Positions 46,629 to 58,600 of a stretch of 64,000 nucleotides of DNA are shown piece by piece (within the stretch, counting starts at the first letter, position 1; every line of letters starts with the position of its first letter). Location of the stretch: assembly GCF_030867145.1 (NCBI RefSeq), contig NC_134442.1, positions 7,736,966-7,800,965 on the forward strand, in the 5' to 3' direction. The notes beneath the pieces are model-generated. The model ran no database searches. It was not told where the DNA came from and saw only the letters and a list, made by a program, of their open reading frames with translations. The stretch comes from Opisthocomus hoazin. Taxonomy: Eukaryota > Chordata > Aves > Opisthocomiformes > Opisthocomidae. A program made the position numbers and the translations under genes.

Positions 46629-49600
46629 GTGAGCCCCGCCCCCGCCCCCTCCCCCGCGCCGGCCCCAGCCCCGTTGCCGACCTTTTTACCCATTTCTGCC
46701 TTTTTTTCCCCGTTTCTGTCCTTTTTCCCCCATTTCTGCCCTTTTTTCCACCATTTCTATCCATTTTTGCCCATTTCTGCCCAATTTTGCCCATTGCTGT
46801 CCAATTTTCCCCATTTCTGCCCAATTTTCCCCATTTCTGCCTTTTTTTCCCATTTCTACCCTTTTTTTCCCATTTCTGGCTGCTTTTGTCCCGATGTCTT
46901 CCTTTTTTTCCGCATTTCTGACCTTTTTTGACCCATGTCTGCCCTTTTTCCCCCATTTCTGTCCGTTTTTACCCATTTTTGTCCTTCTTTTCCCATTTCT
47001 GGCCTTTTTTTAACCATTTCTGTGCTTTTTTCCCCTATTCCTGACCGCTTTCCCCCATTTCTGACTTTTTTTACCCATTCCTAACCTTTTCTCCCCATTT
47101 CAGACCTTTTCCCCCCAATTTTGGTCCTTTTTTCCCCATTTCTGGTCTTTTTTGCCAATTTCTGGCCTTTTCTCCCCATTTCTGACCCGTTTTCCCCCAT
47201 TTTGGTCCTTTTTTTCCCCATTTCTGTCCTTTTTTTCCCCAATTCCTGTGCATTTTTCCCCATTTCTGAAGTATTTTCCCAATTTTGGACCATTTTTAAC
47301 CAATTTCTGCCTTGTTTTTACCAATTCCTGACCTTTTCTCCCCATTTCCTTCCTTTTTTAACCAATGCCTGTACATTTTTCCCCATTTTCGATTTTTTTT
47401 CTCCATTTTGGTCTTTTTTTTGCCCATTTCTGACCATTTCCCCATTTCTGACCTTTTCCTCCCAATTTCTGGCCTTATTTGCCAATTTCTGGCATTTTTT
47501 TCCACACTTCTGACCCATTCTCCCCATTTCTGACCCATTTTTCACCATTTTTGTCCTTTTTTCCCCATTTCTGGCATTTTTTTCCCCCATTTTGGTCCCT
47601 TTTATCCCCATTTCTGGCCTTTTCCCCCCATTTTGGTGCTTTTTTCCCCATTTTGGAATTTTTTTGCCCATTTCTACCCTTTTTCCCCCTTTTTGGTTCT
47701 TGTTTTGCCCATTTCTGGCCTTTCTTCCCCATTTCTGACCCTTTCCCCCCATCTTGGTGCTTTTTTCCCCATTTCGGACCTTTTTTGTCCCAATTTCTTA
47801 CTTTTTTCCCATTTCTGGCCTTTTTTTACCCATTCTGGTCCCTTTTTGCCCATTTCTGGCCTTTTTTACCCATTTCTGTGCTTTTTCCCCCATTTCTGTG
47901 CTTTTCCCCCCCATTTCGGTGCTTTTTTCCCCATTTTGGACCTTTTTTGACGCGATTTCTTCCCTTTTTTCCCCATTTCTGTCCCTTTTTTCCCCATTTC
48001 AGTATTTTTTCGCCCATTTCTGTCCATTTTCACCCATTTTGGTCCTTTTTTCCCCATTTCTGGCCTTCTTTTACCCATTTCTGTGCTTTTTTCCCCCATT
48101 TCTGACTGTTTTCACCCCATTTCCGCTCTTTTTTCCCTATTTCTGCCCTTCTTCCCCCATTTTGGTCCCTTTTTCCCCATTTCGGACCCCTTTTGTCCCG
48201 ATTTCTTCCTTTTTTTCCCATTTCTGCCCTTTTTTTACCCATTTCTGGCCTTTTCTACCCGCTCCTGACCTTTTTTTTTCCATTTCTGACTGTTTTTTTC
48301 CCAATTTCTTCCTTTTTTTCCCATTTCTGCCCTTTTTCCCTTGTTTCTTCCCTTTTCACCCCATTTCTGCCCTTTTTTCCCCATTTCTGACTTTTTCCCC
48401 CCATTTTGGTCCCTTTTTCCCCATTTTGGCCTCTTTTGTCCCCATTTCTGACTGTTTTCACCCATTTCTAACCTTTTCCCCCATTTTGGGTCCTTTTTTC
48501 CTCATTTCTTCCTCTTTTTTCCCCATTTCTTCCCCTTTTTTACCCATTTTGATCCCTTTTTCCCCACTTCAGACCTCTTTTGCCCATTTTGGTCCCTTTT
48601 TCCTAATTTCTGCCCCTTTCCCCCCATTTCTGCCCCTTTTTTCCTACATTTCTGACCTTTTTTGACCCATTTCTGGCCTTTTTTGCCCCATTTTGATGCT
48701 TTTTTTCCCCATTTTGGACCCTTTTTGTCCCAATTTCTTCCTTTTTTCCCCATTTTCTGGCCCTTTTTACCAATTTCGGTGCTTTCTTCCCCGTTTCGGA
48801 CATTTTTTCCCCATTTCTGCCCTTTTTTAAACCTATTTCTGTCCTTTTTTACCCATTTCTGAACTTTTTTCCCCCATTTCTGGCCTTTTCCCCCCATTTT
48901 GGTCCTTTTTTCCCATTTCTGTCCTTTTTTACTCATTTCTGACCTTTTTTCCCCATTTCAGTCCTTTTTTTCCCATTTTTTACCTTTTTCTCCATTTCTG
49001 CCCATTTTTTACCTATTTTAGCCCTTCTTTTTACCCATTTCTGCTCTTTTTTTCCCCATTTCTGTCCCTTTTTTCCCCATTTTGGACCTTTTTCCCCCAT
49101 TTCTCCCCTTTTTTACCTATTTCTGTCCGGGTTTTACGCATTTTGCTCATTTTCTCCCCATTTCTGCCCTTTTTTCCCTATTTTGGACCTTTTTTCCCCA
49201 TTTCTGCTCTTCTTTACCCATTTCTGACTTTTTTTCCCCAATTTCTACCCTTTTTTCCCCGATTTCTTCCCTTTTTTCCCCAATTTCTCCCCTTTTTTCC
49301 CCAATTTCTGCCCTTTTTCCCCAATTTTTCTTTTTTTCCCCAATTTCTTCGTTTTCCCCAATTTCTCCGTTTTCCCCAATTTCTCCCTTTTTCCAATTTC
49401 TTCCCTTTTTTCCCAATTTCTGCCCTTTTTTCCCCAATTTCTGCCCTTTTTTCCCAATTTCTGCTCTTTTTCCCCAATTTCTTCCTTTTTCCCCCAATTT
49501 CTTCCTTTTTCCCCCAATTTCTTCCTTTTTTCCCCAATTTCTCCCCTTTTTTCCCCAATTTCTTCCCTTTTTTCCCAATTTCTCCCCTTTTTTCCAATTT

Positions 49601-52600
49601 CTTCCCTTTTTCCCCAATTTCTCCCCTTTTTTCCCCAATTTCTGCCCTTTTTCCCCAATTTCTTTCTTTTTTTCCCCAATTTCTTCCCTTTTTCCAATTT
49701 CTTCCCTTTTTTCCCAATTTCTGCCCTTTTTTCCCCAATTTCTGCCCTTTTTTCCCAATTTCTTCCTTTTTTCCCCAATTTCTTCCTTTTTTTCCCAATT
49801 TCTGCCCTTTTTCCCCAATTTCTCCCCTTTTTCCCCCAATTTCTTCCCTTTTTTCCCAATTTCTCCCCTTTTTTCCAATTTCTTCCCTTTTTCCCCAATT
49901 TCTTCCCTTTTTCCCCAATTTCTTCCCTTTTTCCCAATTTCTTCCTTTTTTCCCCAATTTCTTCCTTTTTTCCGAAATTTCTTTTTCCAATTCTTCACAC
50001 ATTTTTCCCCATTTCTTCCCTTTTTCCCCCATTTTCCCTTTTCCCCCCATTTCTTTCCCTTTTCCCCCGTTTTTTCCCTTTTCCCCCATTTTCCCCCATA
50101 TTTAATTTTTCATTTTTCTGAATTTTTCATGTCCATTTTTCCATTTTCCTTCCCGCCCCTCCCCCAGCCTCCCTCCAGCTCCTCCTCCCGCCGGCCGCCC
50201 CCACCGGTAACGCCTTTTGGGCCCAAAAACCTCATTTCCGCCGGTCACGTGACCGCCCGCGGCCCCGCCCGCCCCAAATCCGGCGGATTCCGCCCCAAAA
50301 TCCCGGGCGGGGCCGGGCTGAACCCCCAAAAACTGCCCGAATGCCCCAAAAGAGCCCTTTTTACCAGAATCGGGGGTTTTCTCCTCAATCGGCTCCCATC
50401 TCACCCCCCCGCCGGTCAAAAACAGCAATTTTGGGGAAAATTGGGTGCTTTCTCCTCAATCTGCTCCTCTCCACCTACCAAAAAAAACCGATTTTTAGGA
50501 AAATCCCGTGGTTTCTCCTCAATCTGGTCACCTCTGACCTCCTCCGCCCACCAAAAATCTCCATTTTCATCAGAATCTGGTGGTTTCTCCTCAATCTGGG
50601 CCTGTCCAACCACCAAAAATATCAATTTTGGGGAAAATCCCGTGGTTTCTCCTCAATCTGGTCCTGTCCAACCACCAAAAATATCAATTTTGGGGAAAAT
50701 CCCGTGGTTTCTCCTCAATCTGGTCCTGTCTGACCACCAAAAATATCAATTTTTTAGGAAAATCCCGTGGTTTCTCCTCAACCTGGTCCCATCCCATCTC
50801 CTCTCCCCACCAAAAATACCAATTTTGGGGAAAATCCGCTGGTTTCTCCTCAATCTCATCCTATCTGACCTCCCCCACCCGCCAAAAATACCAATTTTGG
50901 GGAAAAATGGGCGGTTTCTCCTCAATCTGGGCCTGTCCAACCCCCAAAAATCTCAATTTTTAGGAAAATCCCGTGGTTTCTCCTCAATCCGGTCCCACCT
51001 CACCTCCTCCACCCACCAAAAATATCAATTTTTAGGAAAATCCGGTGGTTCCTCCTCAATCTGGTCCTGTCCAACCACCAAAAAATCCAATTTTTAGGAA
51101 AATCGGGCGGTTTCTTCGCATTCTGGTCCCCTCCAACCACCAAAAATATCAATTTTCATCAGAATTGGGTCGTTTCTCCTCAGTCTGGTCCCGTCTCACC
51201 TCCTCTGCCTGTCAAAAGCATCAATTTTTGAGAAAATCTTCTGGTTTCTCCTCATCTTGTCCTGTCCCACCTCCTCCACCCACCAAAAATACCAATTTTT
51301 GGGAAAATCCAGTGGTTTCTCCTCAATCTGGTCCCATCTCACCTTCTCCACCTGTCAAAAATAGCAATTTTTAGGAAAATCACGGGGTTTCTGCTCAATC
51401 TGGTCCTGTCTCACCTCCCCACCCACCAAAAATATCAATTTTCACCAGAACTGGGTGGTTTCTCCTCATTCTGGTCACGTCTAACCACCAAAAATAGCGA
51501 TTTTTACCAAAATCAGGAGATTTCTCCTCAATCTTGTCCCACCTCACCTCCTTCACCTGCCAAAAACATCAACTTTTAGGAAAATCCCGTGGTTTCTCCT
51601 CAATCTGGTCCTGTTCCATCTCCTCCACCCACCAAAAAAATCAATTTTTAGGAAAATCCACTCTTTTCTCCTCAATCTGGTCCTGTCCAACCCCCCAAAA
51701 AATCAATTTTTAAGAGATTTGGGTGGTTCCTCCTCAATCTGGTCCCATCTCACCTTCTCCACCTGTCAAAAACAGCAATTTTTAGGAAAATGAGGCAGTT
51801 TCTCCTCAATCTGCTACTGTCCAACCACAAAAAATATCAATTTTCAGTAAAATTGGGTGGTTTCTCCTCAATCTGGTCCTATTTGACCTCATTCACCCAC
51901 CAAAAACACCAATTTTTAGGGAAATCCCATGGTTTCTCCTCAATCTGGTCCCGCCCCACCACCAAAAAATCCAATTTTTAGGAAAATGCCGTGGTTTCTC
52001 CTCAATCTGGTCCTGTCTCATCTTCTCCAACCACCAAAAATATCAATTTTTAAAAATTTGGGTGGTTCCTCCTCATCCTGGTCATGGTCCCACCACCAAA
52101 AATTCCAATTTTTAGGAACATCTGGTGGTTCCTCCTCAATCTGGTCCCATCTCACCTCCTCCACCTGCCAAAAATAGAAATTTTTAGGAAAATCAGGCGG
52201 TTTCTCCTCACTCTGCTACTGCACAACCACCAAAAATATAAATTTTTAAAAATCTGGGTGGTTCCTCCTCATCCTGGTCATGGTCCCACCACCAAAACTT
52301 CCAATTTTTAGGAAAATCTGGTGGTTTCTCTTCAATCTGCTCACGTCTCACCACCAGAAATTCCAAATTTGGGGAAAATCCGGTGGTTTCTCCTCAATCT
52401 GGTCCCGCCCCACCACCAAAAAATCCAATTTTTAGGAAAAAGCCGTGGTTTCTCCTCAATCTGGTCCTGTCTCATCTTCTCCAACCACCAAAAATATCAG
52501 TTTTTAAAAATCTGGGTGGTTCCTTCTCATCCTGGTCATGGTCCCACCACCAGAAATTCCAAATTTGGGGAAAATCCAGTGGTTTCTCCTCAATCTGCTC

Positions 52601-55600
52601 ATGTCCACCAAAAATTCCCATTTTCATCAGAATTGGGTGGTTCCTCCTCAATCTGGTCCCATCTCCCCACCAAAAACGTCCATTTTGAGGAGAACCGGGC
52701 GGTTCCTCCTCCGTCTCACCCCGCCCCTCCCCCTCTTCCCCTCCCCCAGCCCCTCCCCCCCGCCCCCTCCATCTCCATCACCCCCGAGAAGCCGCAGTAC
52801 CTGATTGGCGACGCCGTCTCCCTCCGCTGCCTGGCTCCGCCCACCCAGAAGGTCCAGGGCTTCCAGTTCACGGCCACCAGCGGTTGGGCGGCCCACGCCG
52901 TCGTCGCCGGCAGGAGGCGGAGCTACGTCTACGCCTTCAACGTCACGGGGCCGCGCGACGGCGGGGCGCACGCCTGCGCCTACACCGTCCTCGACCGCGC
53001 CCGACGCCCCGTCCGCTCCATCCTCATCAACGTCAAAGGTAGGGGAGATGCCACCACCAAACCCAACGTCCAACCCAACAGCTTCATCCCGGCCTCAAAA
53101 CGCGGCGGTTTCTCCTCAAAACATGGTGGTTACTCTTGGGTCGTGGACACCCCAACGCCGTTGACCATGATCAACCTTCTCGGGTCTTGGACCCCCCCAA
53201 TGCGTTGACCATGGTCAACCTTCTTGCAGACCCCCAAAGGTTTCTCCTCCAAATGCGGCCATTTCTGCTCCAAACGCAGCCGTTTTCTCCTCAAAACGCG
53301 GCGGTTTCTCTTGGGTCTTGCACCCCCCAACACCGTTAACCATGGTCAACCTTCTTGTAGACCCCCAAAGGTGTCTCCTCAAAACGCAGCCGCTTTTTCT
53401 CAAAACGCGGCGGTTTCTCCTCAAAACGAGGTGGTTTCTCCTCAAAATCTGGCGGTTTCTCCTCAAAACGCGGCCGTTGCTTCTCGAAACATGCCCATTT
53501 CTCCTCAAAACGCGCCGGTTTCTCCTCAAAATGCGGCAGTTTCTCCTCAAAACGCGCCATTTCTCCTCAAAACGCGCCATTTCTCCTCAAAACGCGGCCA
53601 TTTCCCATTTCTCCTCAAAAAGTGGCCGTTTCTCCTCAAAACGCGGCCGTTTCTCCTCAAAACGCGGCCGTTTCTCCTCAAAACGTGGCCATTTCTCCTC
53701 AAAACGCGGCCTTTTCTCCGCAAAATGTGTCGGTTTCTGGTTTCTCCTCAAAACGCGGCCGTTTCTCCTCAGAACATGGTAGTTTCTCCTCAAAATGCGG
53801 CGGTTTCTCCTCAAAACGCGGCCGTTTCTCCTCAGAACATGGCGGTTTCTCCTCAAAATGCGGCAGTTTCTCCTCAAAACGCGGCCGTTTCTCCTCAGAA
53901 CATGGCGGTTTCTCCTCAAAACGCGGCGGTTTCTCCTCAGAACGCGGCCGTTTCTCCTCAAAATGCAGCGGTTTCTCCTCAAAACGCGGCCGTTTCTCCT
54001 CAGAACATGGCGGTTTCTCCTCAAAATGCGGCTGTTTCTCCTCAAAACGCGGCCGTTTCTCCTCAGAACATGGCGGTTTCTCCTCAAAATGCGGCGGTTT
54101 CTCCTCAGAACATGGCCGTTTCTCCTCAAAACGCGGCTGTTTCTCCTCAAAACATGGCGGTTTCTCCTCAGAACGCGCCAACGCTGCCCGCCGCGCTCCG
54201 CGGGTAAAACCTCCGTTCTTCCCGAGTCCCCAAACCCTCACGTTTTTGGGGTCGTTTCGCTACTCCGCCCCCAGATCGCCCACCTCGACCCACGCTGACC
54301 TTGACGTCCTCCACCGGCATGGCGGTGCAAGGCCACGCCCTCGCCTTCCTCTGCGCGGCGCCGGCGGCCGACGGCGAGCGGCGCTTCCACTTCGCCAGGG
54401 AAGGAGGCGGGGCGGTGGGCGGGGCCACGGTGGCGACCTCGGCCAATGGGGAGGCGCGGCTCGACGTGGCGAAGAGCGAGGCCAACCACACGGGGAACTT
54501 CACCTGCGGCTACGAGGAGAAGACCGAGGGGCGGTGGATCGCCTCCTACCCCAGCCCGCCCGTCGCCGTCGTCGTCATCGGTAACGATTTGGGGAGAAAA
54601 CGGGGGGGGTGGGGGGTGGGGGGAGGGGCAGGCGGGGGAGGGGAGGGGGAGGGGCGGGAGGTCTTCTCCAGGCGGTGCTGCCCCACCTTGGCCAAATGCT
54701 AGAAATGGGAATTTTGGGGGAGGAACGGGAGGTTTCTCCTCAAAATGGTCCCACCTCACTTCCCCCACCCGTCAAAAATATCAATTTTTAGGAAAATTCG
54801 GTGGTTTCTCCTCAAGCTGGTCCTGTCCCACCACCAAAAATATCAATTTTTAGGAAAATCATGGGGTTTCTCCTCAACCTGCTCCATCTCACCACCTCCA
54901 CCCACTAAAAATTCCAATTTTGGAGAAAATTCGATGGTTTCTCCTCAACCTAGTCCTGGCCCACCACCAAAATTCCAATTTTTCGGAAAATCCGGTGGTT
55001 TCTCCTCAACCTGGTCCCATCTTACCTCCTCAAACCACCAAAAATATCAATTTTTAAGAGATCTGGGTGGTTTCTCCTCAATTTGGACCTGCCCCACCAG
55101 CAAAAATACCGATCTTCAGGAGAATCAGTTGGTTTCTTCTCAATCTGGTCCTGTCCAACCACCAAAAATGTCAATTTTTATGACAATCATGAAGTTTCTC
55201 CTCAATCTTGTCCCGTCTCAGCTGCTCCACCCACCAAAAACATCGATTTTTTAGGAAAATTGGGTGGTTCCTCCTCAACCTGGTCCCATCTCTTCTCCTC
55301 CAACCACCAAAAATAGCAATTTCTAAGAAAATTGTGGGATTTTTCCTCAATCTGGTCCTGTCCAACCACCAAAAATATCAATTTTTAGGAAAATCCGGTG
55401 GCTCCTCCTCCATCTCATCCCACCCAAGCTTGTCCCACCACCAAAAATCCCAATTTTTAAGAAAATATGGTGATTTCTCCTCAATCTGGTCCTCTCCACC
55501 CACCAAAATTCCAATTTGTAGGAAATCTGGTGGTTTCCCCTCAATCTTGTCCTGTCCAACCTTGTCTACCCACCAAAAATCCCAATTTTTAAGAAAATCG

Positions 55601-58600
55601 TGGGATTTCTCCTCAATCTCGTCCTGTCCCACGACCAAAAACATCAATTTTTAGGAAAATCGGGTGGTTTCTCCTCAACCTTGTCCTGTCCACCCACCAA
55701 AAATTCCAATTTTTAGGAAAATCCAGTGCTTTGTCTTCAATCTGGTCCTGTCCCACCACCAAAAATATCAATTTTGAGGAAAATCATGGGGTTTCTCCTC
55801 AACCTGCTCCCATCTCACCACCTCCACCCACTAAAAATTCCAATTTTGGAGAAAATTCGATGGTTTCTCCTCAATCTGGTCCTGTCCAACCACCAAAAAT
55901 ATCAATTTTTAAGAAAATCTGGTGGTTTCTCCTCAACGTGGTCCCATCTGACCTCATCCACCCACCAAAATTAGCAATTTTTAGCAGAATCAAGGGGTTT
56001 CTCCTCAATTCAGTCCCGTCCCATCTCTTCCAACACCAAACACATCAATTTTGGGGAAAATCTTATGCTTTCTGCTCAATGTGGTCCTCTCCACCCACCA
56101 AAATTCCACTTTTTAGCAAAATTTGGTGGTCTCTCCTCAATCCTGCCCCGTCCAACCACCAAAAATCTCAATTTTTTAGGAAAATCCGGTGGTTTCTCCT
56201 CAATCTGGTCCCATCTCACCTCCTCAACCTGTCAAAAACATCAATTTTTAGGAAAATCCGGTGGTTCCTCCTCAATCTCGCCCTGTCCAATCTCGTCTAC
56301 CCACCAAAAATCCCGATTTTGAAGAAAATCGTTGGATTTCTCCCCAATCTGGACCTGTCCCACCACCAAAAATGTGAATTTTGGGGAAAACTGTGGGATT
56401 TTACCTCAATCTGGACCTGTCCACCACCACAAATGTGAATTTTGGGGAAAATTGTGGCATTTTACCTCAATCTGGACCATCCCGCCACAAAAAATGTGGA
56501 TTTTGGGGAAAATTGTGGCATTTTACCTCAATCTGGACCCGTCCCGCCACCAAAAATGTGAATTTTTAGAAAATTCTTGGATTTCTCCCCAATCCGGTCC
56601 CGTCCCACTACCAAAAATCCCAATTTTTAGCAAAACCCGGCGTTTGCCCCTCCCCCCGGCCCCGCCCCCTCTCACGGCCGCTCCCCCTCCCCCGCAGCGG
56701 CTGCCCCCCGCCCCCCGCCTGTCCGTCGACCCGCCCGGCGGCCTGCTCAGCGAATCGTACCCCCTCGGCCTCACTTGCTCCGCCTCCCGCGCCTCCTTCC
56801 CCGCTCCGCTTCCGCTTCTTCCGCGACGGGGCGGAGCTCCCGCCGGCAGGGGGCGGGGCCTCGCCGACCGACACCGCCTCCTCCGGGAGCTCCGCCCACC
56901 TCCTCGTCCCGCGAAGCCCCCGGCGTTTCGGCGGGAAGTTCAGCTGCGGGGTGGAGGAGGAGGTGGGCGGGGCCTGGGTGGCCACGCCCCGCAGCGACGC
57001 CGTCGAGGTCATCGTCAAGGGTAGGTGGGGCCACGCGGGGTGGGGGGGGAGGGGGAGGCCGGTTTTTGGGGGAAAAAAGGCCCAAATTGGGGGGGACTGG
57101 TGGTGGGGAAGGGGGCTGGAGCTCCATATCGCGACGAGGAGCTTCATGTCACGACGAGGAGCTCCATCTTCTGATGATGATGAGTTCCACGTCACGATGA
57201 TGAGCTCCATCTCGTGATAGTGAGCTCCACCTCACGATGAGGAGTTCCACCTCACGACGATGAGTCCCATGTCATGACGATGAGCTCCATCTCGTGACGA
57301 TGAATCCCAGGTCATGATGATGAGCTGCGTCTCACGACAAGTCCCATGTCACGATGATGAATTCCATCTCGTGACCAATAAGTCCCATCTCACGATGATG
57401 ACCTGCATCTCGTGACTGTGAATCTCATGTCATGACGATGAGCTCCATCTCGTGACGATGAGCTCCATCTCGTGACGATCAGCTGCGTCTCACGATGATT
57501 TCCACGTCATGACAATGACTCCCATGTCACAACGCTGAGCTCTATCTCACGACGATGAGCTCCACCTCATGATGATGCACCTCATGATGATGAGCCGCAC
57601 ATCATGACGATAACTTGCCTGTCATGATAATAAATCTCGTATCATGACGAGTCCCACCTCATGATGATCAGCTCCATCTCATGATGATGAGCTGCTGCAC
57701 GTCGTGACGACGACCTCCCTGTCATGATAAGTCCCACGTCATGAGTCTGACCTTGTGACGATGAGCTTCACCTCATGATGAGTCTCATGTCACGACGAGT
57801 CCCATGTCACGACGATGAGCTTCATCTCGTGACGACTCCCATGTCATGACGAGTCCCACCTCATGACGAGTCCCACGTCACGACAACGACTGCCATGTCA
57901 TGACAACGAGCTTCAACTCATGACGATGACTCCCATGTCATCACGACTCCCATGTCACGACGGTGAGTCCCAAGTCGTGACAAGTCCCACCTCATGACAA
58001 TGAGTCCATGTCACGATGGCGAATCCCGTGTCATGACGAGCTCCACCTCATGATGAGGAGCCCCACGTCACGACGATGAGACCCATATCACGACGATGAG
58101 ACCCCTGTCGTGACGATGAGCTCACCTCACAACGAGCTCCATATCATGACGAACCCCATGTCGTGACGCCGAGTCCCCTGTCGTAACGACGAGCTCCCTG
58201 TCACGACGACCCCCACGTCACGACGCCCAATCCCACCTCACCGCCGCCCCCCACCCCACCCGCTGACGACAAACCCCGCCCCCTCCCCCTTGGCCCCGCC
58301 CCCGTCTCTCCCCAGACCTCCCCCCCCCGCCCGCCCTCCTCCTGGACCCCCCGTCGGGCCGCGTCGCGGAGGGCGCCCCCTTGCTGCTGACCTGCGCCGC
58401 CGCCGCGCCCCCCGCCCCGCGCCGCTTCGCCTTCTACAAAGATGGCGGCCAGGCCTACGCCGCCGACGCCGCCGCCGACCACGCCCACTTCCGCCTCGCC
58501 GCCGCCACCCCCGCCCTGGCCGCCGGCCGCTTCTCCTGCCGCTACGAGGAGAAGGTGGGCGAGAGGTGGGTCCCGTCGCCCGCCAGCCAACCGGTGACCG

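Noticed and set aside
49082-51097. 671-codon plus-strand frame running from the intron-1 array into intron 2
   Set aside because: It crosses the well-supported signal-peptide mini-exon in another frame and consists of PFFPNF-type repeat translation.
53224-54207. 327-codon SPQNAAV-repeat frame
   Set aside because: A 21-bp unit gives a stop-free heptapeptide repeat; it lies in intron 3 between two good splice sites.
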